DNA of 64,000 nt, taken from NCBI GenBank assembly GCA_963801855.1, contig CAWDGK010000005.1, positions 434,001 through 498,000 on the forward strand, read 5' to 3'. The stretch comes from JACDAN01 sp963801855 (GTDB taxonomy: Bacteria; Actinomycetota; Thermoleophilia; Gaiellales; Gaiellaceae). Shown piece after piece: positions 9,746 to 18,772 of this stretch (the stretch's first letter is position 1; each line of letters starts with the position of its first letter). The notes under the pieces are model-generated. The model did no database searches. It saw nothing but the letters and a program-made list of their open reading frames with translations, and had not been told where the DNA came from. The position numbers and the translations under genes were made by a program.

Positions 9746-10285
9746 ATGGGCTGGGGTAGCGTCGAGGACGTGGATGGTTGGGAGACGCGGCAGCGTCAAA
9801 CGAATGAGGGTGCGGTCGAGTCCGAACAACGGGCCGCGTTGTCGGCGCCCGTCGTCGGATTCTCCGAGGCAGGTGCGGCGCAGTTGGGGCGTGCGTACTG
9901 GCGGGAGGTCGAGCGAGTCACGGCGCGTCTCGTCCGGACGCGGGAGCGGACCGGTGCGATCGGGCTGCACGTGCTCGGTCGTGGGCCGGCACTCCTGCGG
10001 TTCGGTGCTCCCACGCTCGAGGCGACAGACGCGCGTGCCACCTGTCGGTATGCGATCGAAGGTGGCCTGCTCGCTCAGCGTCCCGCCGGTGAGATCCTCT
10101 TCGAGCAGGTCGGCGGGGACGCGCCGTTCGTGCGCTCGGCGATCCGGGGCTTCTTCCCGCGCCTGGCTGCCCGGCAGGGCAGGCCCGACTGGACGGGCGC
10201 GATCTACAACCGGGTGCAGAGCCGGATCCATGTCGCCGTCAGCCGCCGGTACTTCTCGCGCCTGATCGCCGAGGCCGGCCGATGA
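9746..10285 (+). CDS. Conserved protein of unknown function coupled to an SDR/NmrA-like gene
   Basis: I do not recognise a named domain with certainty. The 179-residue product starts at ATG 9746 and is soluble, with an acidic N-terminus and a basic, Arg-rich C-terminus. The middle part GAIGLHVLGRGPALLRFG and CRYAIEGGLLAQRPAGEILF looks like a compact beta-sheet fold, perhaps related to the small C-terminal partner domains found beside NAD(P)-binding epimerase-like proteins. The stop overlaps the next start by ATGA (10282-10285), so the two are translated together and probably act together. A different start is possible, because the first 30 residues are of low complexity. Confidence 0.6.
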   Translation: MGWGSVEDVDGWETRQRQTNEGAVESEQRAALSAPVVGFSEAGAAQLGRAYWREVERVTARLVRTRERTGAIGLHVLGRGPALLRFGAPTLEATDARATCRYAIEGGLLAQRPAGEILFEQVGGDAPFVRSAIRGFFPRLAARQGRPDWTGAIYNRVQSRIHVAVSRRYFSRLIAEAGR

Positions 10286-11149
10286 GAGTCGCCGTCTTCG
10301 GCGCGTCGGGGACGATCGGCGAGCCGCTGCTCGGCGAGCTTGCCCGCGAGCACGATGTCGTCGCGGTCTCGCGCAACGAACGTCCGGACACCGACGACGT
10401 CTCGTGGCAGGTTGCGGATGCGACCGACAGGGACTCCGTCGCTCGCGTGCTCGACGGCGTCGAGGTCGCGTACTACCTCGTCCACTCGCTCGGCAGCGCC
10501 GACTTCGAGGGGAAGGATCTCGAGGCCGCGGAGACGACGGCGCGCGAAGCCGAGCGCGCCGGCGTCAAGCAGCTCGTCTACCTCGGCGGGCTCGGCGACG
10601 ACTCTCCCGATCTGTCGCCCCACCTGCGGAGCCGGCGCGAGACCGGGAAGCGACTGGCCTCGACCTCAGTTCCGGTGACGACCCTGCGCGCGGCGATGGT
10701 CGTGGGTCGCGGTAGCGCCGCGTTCGAGACGATCGTCGCTCTCGTCAATCGCCTCCCGGCGATGGTGACGCCGCGCTGGGTCTCGACGCGCACCCAGCCG
10801 ATCGCCCTCGAGGACGCCATCGCCTACCTCTCGGGTGTCTGCGGCCTCGAAGCTGCGTTCGGCGACGAGTACGACGTGGGCGGACCGGACGTCATGACCT
10901 ACCGCGAGATGATCGAGCGGATCGCCCGGCTGCGCGGGAAGCATCCGATCATCGTCGAGGTTCCGGTGCTGACTCCGCGCCTCTCGTCGCTCTGGCTGCA
11001 CCTGGTCACGCCGGTGAACGCCGGGGTCGCGCGTCCGCTGATCGAGGGCCTGCGCAACGAGACGGTCGCCCACGACGAACGGATTCGGCGAGCTGCTGCC
11101 GATCGAGCTGACGCCGTTCGACGAGGCTGCGCGTCGGGCCCTCGAGTAG
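10282..11149 (+). CDS. NAD(P)-binding SDR/NmrA-like epimerase family protein, one frameshift
   Basis: Atypical short-chain dehydrogenase/NmrA-like protein of about 288 residues. The N-terminal Rossmann motif is intact (MRVAVFGASGTIGEPLL, GxxGxxG). It is followed by DATDRDSVARVLDGV and the YYLVHSLGS stretch that marks the complex-I-chaperone-like/NmrA subgroup. The classical YxxxK is absent, so it may be a redox sensor or chaperone rather than a dehydrogenase. One extra G near 11085 breaks the frame. The continuation ELLPIELTPFDEAARRALE-stop ends at 11147-11149. It overlaps the upstream gene by ATGA and precedes a DedA gene by 42 bp. Confidence 0.78.
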
Positions 11150-11191
11150 CCGCGCCCGTTACACGCTGCTCCTTCGGGGCATCACCCTGCT

Positions 11192-11785
11192 GTGACCGAG
11201 TTTCTCCAGGACTACGGGCTGATCGTCCTCTTTGCCGTCGTTGCCTTGCAGGCGATGGGCGTCGGCGGGTTTCCCGGAAAGACCCTGCTGGTGACCGCCG
11301 CGATCCTCGCCGCTCGCGGCCATTTCTCGATCGTGAGCGTCCTCGCCGTGGGGCTCGTGGCACTCGTGCTCGGCGGGTACGCCGGTTACTGGATCGGACG
11401 CACCGGCGGCCGGCGGCTGGTCGACCGGTTCCTCCCGGAAAGGCTCGAGAAGCTCGTCGTTCGCGCAGAGGCGTTCTTCGCGGAGCAAGGCCCGCGCGCG
11501 GTCTTCTTCGCCCGGTTTCTCCCGGGCCTCAAGGTCGTCGCAGCGCCTGCAGCCGGGATCTCCAAGATGCCGTGGCGGTCGTTTGCGCTCTGGCATGCAC
11601 TGGCGGCGATCGTCTTCACGTTCGGGTTCGGACTGGCCGCGTACGTCGCCGGACAGGCGGCGATCGAGTTCGTCGAGCACTACGGCCTCTACGCCGCGAT
11701 CCCCATCGCGCTCGCGATCGTGGCCTGGTTCGTCTTCAAGCGGTCGCGCCGAGGCGATCGCGTCGCGGTTGCGCCGCACAGCTAG
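11192..11785 (+). CDS. DedA-family membrane protein
   Basis: Integral membrane protein of 197 residues in the DedA/VTT family; some members flip undecaprenyl phosphate or phospholipids and support proton-motive-force maintenance. Visible signatures are the re-entrant N-terminal segment GGFPGKTLLVTAA and the conserved FFARFLPGLKVVAAPAAGISKMPWRSF, which carries the Arg and Gly residues needed in characterised DedA proteins. Three further hydrophobic helices end in a basic tail (FKRSRRGDR). It starts at GTG 11192. It sits between the SDR-like gene and the formamidase-like gene in a collinear cluster; the functional tie to that pathway is unclear. Confidence 0.85.
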   Translation: MTEFLQDYGLIVLFAVVALQAMGVGGFPGKTLLVTAAILAARGHFSIVSVLAVGLVALVLGGYAGYWIGRTGGRRLVDRFLPERLEKLVVRAEAFFAEQGPRAVFFARFLPGLKVVAAPAAGISKMPWRSFALWHALAAIVFTFGFGLAAYVAGQAAIEFVEHYGLYAAIPIALAIVAWFVFKRSRRGDRVAVAPHS

Positions 11786-11790
11786 CGAGA

Positions 11791-12567
11791 TTGCCGCGAA
11801 AGTACGGGATCGAGCGCGTCGTCCACCGGTACGGCAACCACCCGAGCCAGCTCGGTGAGCTGTTCCTGCCCGACGGACGCGCGTCGTTCAGCGTGGTCGT
11901 CGTCGTCCACGGCGGCTACTGGCAAGCGGCCTACGACAGGTCTCTCATGGACGGGCTCTGCGTTGACCTCGCGCGGCACGGGCTCGCCGCCTGGAATCTC
12001 GAGTACCGGCGGCTCGGCGAGGGCGGCGGCTGGCCGGACACGTTTCGGGATGTCGCCGCCGGCATGGACTTGCTGGTCGACCTCGACCCGCGTCTCGACC
12101 TGGGGGGCGTAGGAGCGGTCGGCCATAGCGCTGGCGGGCAGCTCGCCGTCTGGGCGTGCGCGCGAGGCGGCCTCCCCAGAGATGCTCCGGGAGCAGCACC
12201 GCGGCTCGTACCGCGTGCCGTCGTCTCGCAGGCAGGGGTCCTCGACCTTCGTCTCGGCGCGATCACGGCTCCATCGGACGAGCCCACGGTGGCGCTCCTC
12301 GGAGGGTCTCCGGCCGAGCATCCGGAGCGGTACGAGCTTGCGTCCCCGCGGGACCGGCTGCCGCTCGGAATCGACCAGCTCCTCCTTCACGGCGATCGCG
12401 ACGACACCGTCTCGATCGCGCTGGCCGAGTCGTACTGGGCGGCAGCCGATGAGGCCGGGGACGACTCCGAGCTCCGAGTCCTGCGGGGGGTCGGGCACAT
12501 GGAGCACATCGACCCGTCCACGGCCGCGTGGGCGGCGGCGCGCGACTGGCTGGCGGAGCGGCTGTGA
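11791..12567 (+). CDS. Alpha/beta-hydrolase, probable kynurenine formamidase (arylformamidase)
   Basis: A 258-residue alpha/beta hydrolase expected to hydrolyse N-formyl-L-kynurenine to kynurenine. Evidence is the oxyanion-hole motif HGGYW near residue 41, typical of AFMID/BNA7-type arylformamidases, the nucleophile elbow GHSAGGQLAVW, Asp in LHGDRDDTV, His in GVGHMEHIDP, and above all a GTGA overlap with a kynureninase gene. It is unrelated to the metal-dependent KynB family, so the function rests on motif plus context. The TTG at 11791 is the first in-frame start and follows the DedA stop by 5 nt; no better start with a ribosome site is present. Confidence 0.78.
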   Translation: MPRKYGIERVVHRYGNHPSQLGELFLPDGRASFSVVVVVHGGYWQAAYDRSLMDGLCVDLARHGLAAWNLEYRRLGEGGGWPDTFRDVAAGMDLLVDLDPRLDLGGVGAVGHSAGGQLAVWACARGGLPRDAPGAAPRLVPRAVVSQAGVLDLRLGAITAPSDEPTVALLGGSPAEHPERYELASPRDRLPLGIDQLLLHGDRDDTVSIALAESYWAAADEAGDDSELRVLRGVGHMEHIDPSTAAWAAARDWLAERL

Positions 12568-13813
12568 GCTCGCCGTCGCGCGAGGATTTCGTGGCGCTCG
12601 ATACCGGCGACGCACTCGCGGGCTTCCGCGACCGCTTCGTGATCGCAGACGAGAACCTGATCTACGCGGACGGGAACTCGCTCGGCCGGCTCCCACGGGC
12701 CACAGTCGAGCAACTGTCCGCGGCGACCACGGAGTGGGGCGAGCGGCTCGTCACCGGATGGGCGGACTGGATCGAGCTGCCGGCCCGGGTGGGAGACCGG
12801 CTTGCGACGCTGCTGGGCGCGCAGCCCGGCGAGGTGCTGGCCGCCGACTCGACGACGGTCAACCTCTACAAGCTTGCCGGGGCGGCTCTCTCGCGTCCGC
12901 GCCGGAGCGATCTTGACCGACGCCTCCGAGTTTCCGACCGACCGCTATGTCCTCGCCGGCCTCGCGGCGCAGCACGGCCGGGAGCTCCTCTTGCTCGAGT
13001 CCGATCCCGTCGAGGGCGTGCGCCCCGAAGACGTTGCACGGGCTTGCGGAGGGAAAGACGTCGCGCTCGTCTGTCTGTCACACGTGTCTTACCGTTCGGG
13101 GGCGCTCGCGGACATGCGCGCGATCACGGAGGTCGCCCACGATGCCGGTGCGCTCGTCCTCTGGGACCTGAGCCATTCCGCCGGCGCCGTCCCCGTCCGG
13201 CTCGACGCGTGTGGGGTCGACCTCGCTGTGGGCTGCTCGTACAAGTACCTGAACGCCGGTCCTGGATCTCCGGCGTACCTCTACGTCCGCCGCGACCTGC
13301 AGGAGAGCCTTCGGTCGCCGATCCAGGGCTGGTTCGGGCAGCGAGACCAGTTCGCGATGGGGCCCGCGTACGAACCGGCGCAGGGGATCGAGCGGTTCCT
13401 TGCCGGCACACCGCCCGTGCTCGGCCTGCTCGCCGTTGCATCCGGCGTCGAACTCGCCCTCGAAGCGGGTGACGAGGCCCTCCGGGAGAAGAGCATGGCG
13501 CTGAACGAGGCCGCGATCGAGCTGCATGACTCGTGGCTCGCGCCGCTCGGCTTCGAGCTCGGCTCGCCGCGCGCCCCCGAGCGCCGCGGCGGTCACGTCT
13601 CCGTTCGTCACCCCGATGCCTGGCGGATCTGCCGGGGGTTGATCCAACGCGACGTCGTGCCGGACTTCCGTGGTCCCGGACAGCATCCGACTCGGGTTCC
13701 CGCCGCTCTACTCGAGGTTCGTCGACGTCTGGGACGCTTTCGACCGCCTCCGCGCTCTCGTCGAGTCCGGGGACTACCTGGACGTCGATCCGACGCCGGC
13801 CCGCGTCACCTGA
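12564..13813 (+). CDS. kynU: Kynureninase, two frameshifts
   Basis: PLP-dependent aminotransferase-fold enzyme cleaving kynurenine to anthranilate and alanine (or 3-hydroxykynurenine to 3-hydroxyanthranilate). Diagnostic segments are YADGNSLGRLPRAT near the N-terminus, DSTTVNLYKLAGAAL, LSHVSYRSGALADM, WDLSHSAGAVPV with the PLP-binding Asp, and the Schiff-base lysine in GCSYKYLNAGPGSPAYLYV. The C-terminal part ends SIRLGFPPLYSRFVDVWDAF and DVDPTPARVT-stop (13811-13813). Frames move by +1 near 12895 and again near 13675. Repaired length is about 415 residues, as expected. GTG 12564 overlaps the formamidase stop. No tryptophan dioxygenase is in the window, so the first step must be elsewhere. 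Confidence 0.9.
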
Positions 13814-13824
13814 TCACACCAAAA

Positions 13825-13896
13825 TGCCCCCGGCAAGAATCGAACTTGCGCACGCGGTTTAGGAAACCGCTGCTCTATCCACTGAGCTACGGGGGC
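13825..13896 (-). tRNA. tRNA-Arg (anticodon CCT)
   Basis: Read on the minus strand, the sequence folds into a full cloverleaf. The acceptor stem GCCCCCG/CGGGGGC is perfect, the D-arm is GCTC/GAGC, and the anticodon stem GCGGT/ACCGC surrounds loop TTCCTAA, giving anticodon CCT. The T-arm GCAAG/CTTGC surrounds TTCGATT. The discriminator base is A and no CCA is encoded. It reads AGG codons, rare in such GC-rich genomes. It lies 11 bp past the kynureninase stop on the opposite strand. Confidence 0.95.
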
Positions 13897-14096
13897 CGAA
13901 TAGCAGGATTTGCAGGGACTTCGTCGGCTTCGAAGTCAGGTTCCGAGTGTAGCGGCCCGGTCCGCCGCTGGTCGAAGCCTCGGACGTGAGCTACGCTCAA
14001 AGAGCGTTAGACCTCGCGCGGCGGCGGAAGCGGCTTCCTCACGGGCTCTGGTGTAGGCAGGGCGGCCGCCCTGTCTCCCGACCGGACAGGAGCGGT

Positions 14097-15958
14097 ATGA
14101 GGCGCCTACTCGCGAACGGTTCTTTCGTCGCCCTACTGGTGCTCGTATTCGCGTCGTGGGGAGGCGCAGCGCCGCCCCTCACCGCTCCCGGCCATCTGGC
14201 CTTCGAGGCGACGCCCGCGATAACCGTCGGCGGCGAGCCGTACGGCATCGCCGTCGGCGACATGAACGACGACGGCCTTCTCGACTTCGTCACGGCGAAC
14301 CGCACGGGCCACAGCGTGAGTGTTCTCTACGGCAACGGAAGCGGGGGCTTCACAGCCACCGTGCCGTTCACTGTGGGAACGAACCCGCAGAGCCTCGTCG
14401 TCGTGGACGTCAACGACGACAGCCGGGTGGACATCGTCACCGCCAACCGGGGGTCGAACGACGTCACCGTCCTCACGAACAACGACGTGGGCGGATTCAC
14501 GGAGGCCGATGAGTCGCCGGTTCCGACAGGGGGCAACGACCCGTGGGCGATCGCGGCCGGCGACCTCGACGGTGACGGCGACCCCGATCTCGCCGTCGCG
14601 AACCGCGAGGCGGGCGGCGGAGTGCCGTCGATCGCGATCCTGATCCGGAACCTCCGGCTCGGCGTTCGCGCATGCGATCCCGGATCGCCGATCTCGCACA
14701 ACCTCACGCTCGCCGCGCTTGCCGCCGCACCCAGAGCGTCGCTCTCACCGACCTCGACGCCGACGGCAAGCTCGACCTTGCGACGAACGGCGTGTTCGTG
14801 CGCCTCGGGAACGGCGACGGAACCTTCCGGCCCGCAGTCAAGCACGGGGATCAACCGTCGGGCACGCTCACCAGCGGCGACCTCGACGGAGACGGTGACC
14901 AGGACCTGGTCGCGGCGGGCCTCCCCAACGGAGCGATCGAGACCCTGATCGGCACCGGAAGAGGCGGGTTCACTCGCGACGCTCATTTTCCCGGTTACCA
15001 CCCGAACGCCGTCGCCCTCGGCCGTTTCAATCCGGGGCCGTCGATGGACGCCCTTGGGATCAATCCCATGTTCGACTCCGGTGGCGCAGAAGTAGGCGGC
15101 GAAGCGAGGGTCGCCGTCGGGGACGAAGTCGGCCGCCTGAGCCGCAACGCCGACGGCCCCTGGACGGTGGCGCCCCGCGCAAAGGCGACGGCGGTCGGGG
15201 ACTTCGACGGCGACGGAAAGCTCGATTTCGCAGTTGCCGGGTCAACGGTCCCAGGCACCGTCACCGTCCTGCTGAACAGGACTCCCTGGCCTGCATTGCA
15301 GATCGAGGGAGAGCAGGAGTTCGGGACCTCCGAGGTGAACACGATCGGCCGTGCGCAGACGTTCGCGGTGTCGAACTCCGGCGGAGACACGTTGCGGGTC
15401 GAGTCCGCGAAGGTGGACGGCGCCGCTTCGGACGACTTCATCGTGGTTCACGACGGCTGCACGGGCGTGGCCGTGCCCCCGGCCGGCGAGTGCGCGATCA
15501 GGATCCGGTTCGCACCGAGCTCCGCAGAGGAGGAGCTGAGGGCCACGCTGCGCCTGAAGGCCAACACGACGGTCGGGGCGCACAGCGTGCGGCTTTCCGG
15601 GACAGGTACGAGGCCGAGCGGAGGGCCTGCCGGCCCAGCTGGACCGCCAGGGCCGCCTGGACCTGCCGGCCCACCCGGGGCCCCAGGGCCTGCCGGGCCT
15701 GCAGGCCCGCTTGGGCCGGTCGGCCCACCCGGTTCCACCGGCAGCCCTGGCCCTGCAGGTCCGCTCGGGCCGACGGGCGCGCCCGGGCCGAGAGGGGCAC
15801 CGGGCCGAGACGCAAACGTCACCTGCAAGGTCAAGCAGGTGCGCGGCAAGCCCAAGGTGACCTGCACGATCACGTTCAGGGCCTCGGTCAAGGCGCTCCA
15901 GAACGCCGGCGCAGCCGGCATCACCGAGGCGGCGCTCGCCGACCTGCTCGCCCGCTGA
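14097..15958 (+). CDS. Secreted FG-GAP/VCBS-repeat protein with ASH-like domain and collagen-like tail, frameshifted
   Basis: Large exported protein starting at ATG 14097 behind AGGAG, with a clear signal peptide (RLLANGSFVALLVLVFASWG, cleavage after GGA). At least six calcium-binding FG-GAP/VCBS blades follow, with DxDxDG loops such as GDMNDDGLLDFV, GDLDGDGDPDLA, TDLDADGKLDLA and GDFDGDGKLDFA. Then comes an immunoglobulin-like choice-of-anchor/ASH domain (EQEFGTSEVNTIGRAQTFAV to VRLSGTG). About 20 Gly-X-Y triplets (15622-15812; GPAGPPGPPGPAGPPG type) precede a 50-residue tail with two Cys. The frame moves between about 14655 and 14735 (net -1 or two +1 events). This is a likely surface or extracellular adhesive protein; no enzyme motif is seen. 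The 283 bp before it hold only the tRNA and no further gene. Confidence 0.82.
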
Positions 15959-15967
15959 GAGAAGACC

Positions 15968-15998
15968 CGCCCGCGGCCGCAAAGGGCGGCCGCGGGCG
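15968..15998 (+). terminator. Hairpin terminator after the FG-GAP gene
   Basis: A perfect 13-bp GC-only stem (15968-15980 with 15986-15998, loop AAAGG) begins 10 nt after the stop codon. There is no T-run, which is common for high-GC actinobacterial terminators. Being symmetric, it could also act on transcripts arriving from the right. Confidence 0.65.
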
Positions 15999-15999
15999 T

Positions 16000-16150
16000 C
16001 TAGTCGTCGGTGTCGACGTTCACGACGAGTCGGCGACTTTCGGAGGGTTTCGACCAGCCTGGCCTTCTCCATCTGCGTCGCCCACTCGACCAGCTGCTCC
16101 AGCACGAGCGAGTCGTTCTGTGTGACCGACTCCACGCCGCTCTGCGCCAT
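16000..16150 (-). CDS. Possible small hypothetical protein, apparently frameshifted
   Basis: An ATG at 16150 with a GAAGG site 7-8 nt upstream opens a short reading frame beginning MAQSGVESVTQNDSLVLEQL and continuing VEWATQMEKARLVETLRKSP. After about 16040 the frame is unclear. One base shift gives the natural-looking acidic ending VVNVDTDD-stop at 16000-16002. Without it the frame runs on into the antisense of the collagen-like region, which is not credible. It would be about 49 residues and amphipathic helical. It lies between two hairpins, so it would need its own promoter. I do not recognise it, and it may be chance. Confidence 0.3.
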
Positions 16151-16186
16151 CAATACCTTCGAGGCGAAGGAGACCGCCCGCGCATC

Positions 16187-16227
16187 AGCCCCCGCACGCG
16201 CCACTCGGGGCGGCACGTGCGGGGGCT
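16187..16227 (-). terminator. Hairpin terminator after the BNR propeller gene
   Basis: A 12-bp perfect stem AGCCCCCGCACG/CGTGCGGGGGCT (16187-16198 with 16216-16227, 17-nt loop) starts 13 nt past the stop of the minus-strand propeller gene. No T-run follows on the minus strand; on the plus strand a short TTTGACTT follows. Confidence 0.6.
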
Positions 16228-16240
16228 TTGACTTCCTGGA

Positions 16241-18646
16241 CTAGTCCTCGAGGACCGTTGTCCAGACGCTGCGACCGTAGGTCGCGGCGTAGATCGTGTT
16301 GGTGGCGGCGTGCAGCTCGATGTCGTTGATCGGCACGAGCGGAAGGTTCGCCCCGACCTTGAGCCACGTCTTGCCGAGGTTCGTCGTGCGGTAGACGCCG
16401 ACGTCAGTGGCGATGAAGAGCCACTTCGGCTTCGTCGGGTGTCGGATGACGTCGTTGACCGGCGCCTGCGGGAGCTTCTTCCCGACGATGTCGACCCACG
16501 TGTTGCCGCCGTCGCTCGTCATGATGATGTGCGGGTAGGCGTCGTGGTTCCGCCAGCCCGAGAACGTCGCCCACGCGACCTTCGGGTTGCTGTCGTCGAC
16601 GGTGATCCGCGTGACCCAGCGGCCCGGGAACAGCGGGCTCTTGAGCTCCGTCCAGGTCACGTCCGCTGCTGCGGGAGCCATCGCGTTGCGGCTGACCCAC
16701 ATCCGGCCGCTGTCGGTGCCGGCGAAGACGAGGTTCGCATCCGCCGGGGTGGTGCCCAGAGCCGTGATGGTGCCGAAGCCCGGTGCACGCGGGAGCTCCG
16801 GGCCGTCCGTGAGGTCGCCACTGATCTGGACCCAGGCGCGGGGCGCCGTAGTCGCGGGCTCGGTGTCGATCCGATAGACGTTCTCGCTGGCGCCGAACAG
16901 GTACCTCGGGTCGGCTCCGAACTCGAGCGGCGCGACCCAGTTCTTGCGTGCACCCGGGATCGTCATCGCGACCCCGTTGTTCGAACCGGGGAAGAACCGA
17001 CGGCAGCCCCCGTTCTGGGAGCAACCGTAGAACTTGCGGTCGTTCGTGGGGTCGATTCTGTTCATCATCCCATCGCCGCCGACGTAGGCGAACCAGTCCC
17101 CGTTGACGGTGTTGTCGTTGGCCCAGGACTTGAGCGAGTTGTTGTCCTGCGAGCCCGCGTTCACCCGCGTGCCGTCCTGGACGGAGACGTCCATCGCGTA
17201 AAACTGCGTCACAGGCAAGCGTGGGGTCTTCGACCACACCCCTCGTGCGCGGCCATTCTCCAGCGACCAGTAAAAGCCGCCGTCGTTGCCGAGGAAGACC
17301 TTGTTCGGCGTGAACGGGTCGAACTCGAGGCCGTGCTGGTCAGCGTGCGGAGTCTGGGAGGTGATCCAGGTGAGACCGCCATTCGTGCTCTCGGACAGGT
17401 TCACTCCGGCGACGAAGACGTGCAGCGGATTCACCGGATCGACGTAGACCCGGCCGAACCACCAGGCGAAACCGCCACTCTGAGCCTGCAGTGTCCCGCC
17501 AGACTGTGGTCCGACGGGGACCCAGGTGGCCCCGGCGTCACTGCTCGTGAAGAAGCCGTTGTAGTTGCCGCGGGCCGTGCTCGAGATCAGGTAGGCCCGG
17601 TTCGGATCGCTGTCGCTGAAGTCGACTCCCATTCGGCCGACGAGGGTGTCCGGGTTCTGCAGGGCCGGGTCGGTCGGGCTCTGCGGGAGCGGCGCGTTGT
17701 GGACGTTCGTCCAGTTGCGACCGCCGTCGGTCGAGCGGTAGACGTACGAGTGCGGGCCGTAGACGCGCGACTTCTCGTCACGGGTCTTGTCCCACGTCGT
17801 CGCGAGCATGATGTTGGGGTTCGTCTTGTTGATGGTCACGTCGACAGCGCCGGTGTTGGTGCTCTCGGGCGTGAGGACTCGCGTCCAGCTGGCGCCGCCG
17901 TTCTCCGTCATGAACAGCCCTCGGTCCGGGTCATCCAGGTCGTGCAGGGCGCCCATGACGGCCGCGAAGACCCGGTTGTCGTTACTCGGGTCGATGACGA
18001 TCTGGCCGATCGTGTCGCCGTCCTCGAGGCCCATCTTCTTCCAGGTCGCACCGCCGTCCGTGGACTTGTAGATGCCGTTGCCGTAGTAGGCCGAGCCGCC
18101 ACCATGGTCGACCTCGCCCGTGCCGGCCCAGACGACGCCCTTGGAGTCGACCGCGACCGCACCCATCGACTGCGGCAGCTGGGAGTCCCAGGCGGTCGCG
18201 AACGTCGCGCCGCCATCGGTCGACTTCCAGAGGCCTCCGGAGCCGGTGGCGATGTAGACGACGTCCTTCGTAGTGGGATCGGGGGCGAGATCGCGGATGC
18301 GGCCGCCGATGTTGCTCGGGCCGAGCTCGGTCCACACCTGATCGGTGCTCGGCGAGCCCTTGCTCGCCTTGCCCATCGCCTTCGACAGCGCGATCGCCTC
18401 GTTGACGGCGGCGTCCGGGATCGAGCCGTCGGCGTTCGCCCGCTGGAGATACATCCAGTCGTCGGCCCCCCCGATCCACTCGTCGGCGCCCATCGAGTCG
18501 TCGGCGCCCTCCGGTTCGGTGCCCAACGTCGGAGCAGCTGCCTGGCCCGCTCCGCCGTTGTTCGTAACCGCTCCGATCCCCAGAGCCGCGAGGATCAGGA
18601 GGGCCGCCGCGGCGACCAGAAACGGGGCATATTTTCTCATGTGCAT
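16241..18646 (-). CDS. Membrane-anchored BNR/Asp-box beta-propeller protein (sortilin/VPS10-like, glycosidase-like)
   Basis: An 801-residue exported protein with an N-terminal signal-anchor (KYAPFLVAAAALLILAALGIGA) followed by a low-complexity acidic stretch. At least eight Asp-box repeats of the S-x-D-x-G-x-T-W type follow: STDGGATF, STDGGATWKK, TENGGASWTR, STDGGRNWTN, SSDAGATWVP, STNGGLTWIT, TSDGGNTWVD, TTNLGKTWLK. This is the tandem seven-blade propeller layout shared by xyloglucanases (GH74) and VPS10-like proteins. The GH74 catalytic aspartates cannot be confirmed by eye, so it may be a binding protein. ATG 18646 is preferred over upstream starts because GGAGG lies about 11 nt before it and the signal peptide begins immediately. 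Two Cys pairs occur in the YGCSQNGGCRRFF loop. Transcribed alone, divergent from a small membrane protein. Confidence 0.82.
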   Translation of the reverse strand: MHMRKYAPFLVAAAALLILAALGIGAVTNNGGAGQAAAPTLGTEPEGADDSMGADEWIGGADDWMYLQRANADGSIPDAAVNEAIALSKAMGKASKGSPSTDQVWTELGPSNIGGRIRDLAPDPTTKDVVYIATGSGGLWKSTDGGATFATAWDSQLPQSMGAVAVDSKGVVWAGTGEVDHGGGSAYYGNGIYKSTDGGATWKKMGLEDGDTIGQIVIDPSNDNRVFAAVMGALHDLDDPDRGLFMTENGGASWTRVLTPESTNTGAVDVTINKTNPNIMLATTWDKTRDEKSRVYGPHSYVYRSTDGGRNWTNVHNAPLPQSPTDPALQNPDTLVGRMGVDFSDSDPNRAYLISSTARGNYNGFFTSSDAGATWVPVGPQSGGTLQAQSGGFAWWFGRVYVDPVNPLHVFVAGVNLSESTNGGLTWITSQTPHADQHGLEFDPFTPNKVFLGNDGGFYWSLENGRARGVWSKTPRLPVTQFYAMDVSVQDGTRVNAGSQDNNSLKSWANDNTVNGDWFAYVGGDGMMNRIDPTNDRKFYGCSQNGGCRRFFPGSNNGVAMTIPGARKNWVAPLEFGADPRYLFGASENVYRIDTEPATTAPRAWVQISGDLTDGPELPRAPGFGTITALGTTPADANLVFAGTDSGRMWVSRNAMAPAAADVTWTELKSPLFPGRWVTRITVDDSNPKVAWATFSGWRNHDAYPHIIMTSDGGNTWVDIVGKKLPQAPVNDVIRHPTKPKWLFIATDVGVYRTTNLGKTWLKVGANLPLVPINDIELHAATNTIYAATYGRSVWTTVLED

Positions 18647-18772
18647 CGGTACGTGAACCTCCAAGGTCGTGTGGCGCGCTTGCGCCCTCATTCCACCGCG
18701 CCGACTGCGTCTGCTTGCGCGATATCACCCTCACGCACCGTCGCTCGGCCAGCGTACAACGGAAATATTGGA

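Noticed and set aside
13824..13990. Apparent protein reading PPARIELAHAV or RQESNLRTRF followed by LLYPLSYGG
   Set aside because: This is the well-known false translation of a tRNA gene; the DNA folds as tRNA-Arg(CCT).
15622..15812. Short tandem DNA repeat suggestive of a CRISPR or minisatellite
   Set aside because: The periodicity is 9 bp coding Gly-X-Y triplets of a collagen-like tail; no spacer/repeat structure.
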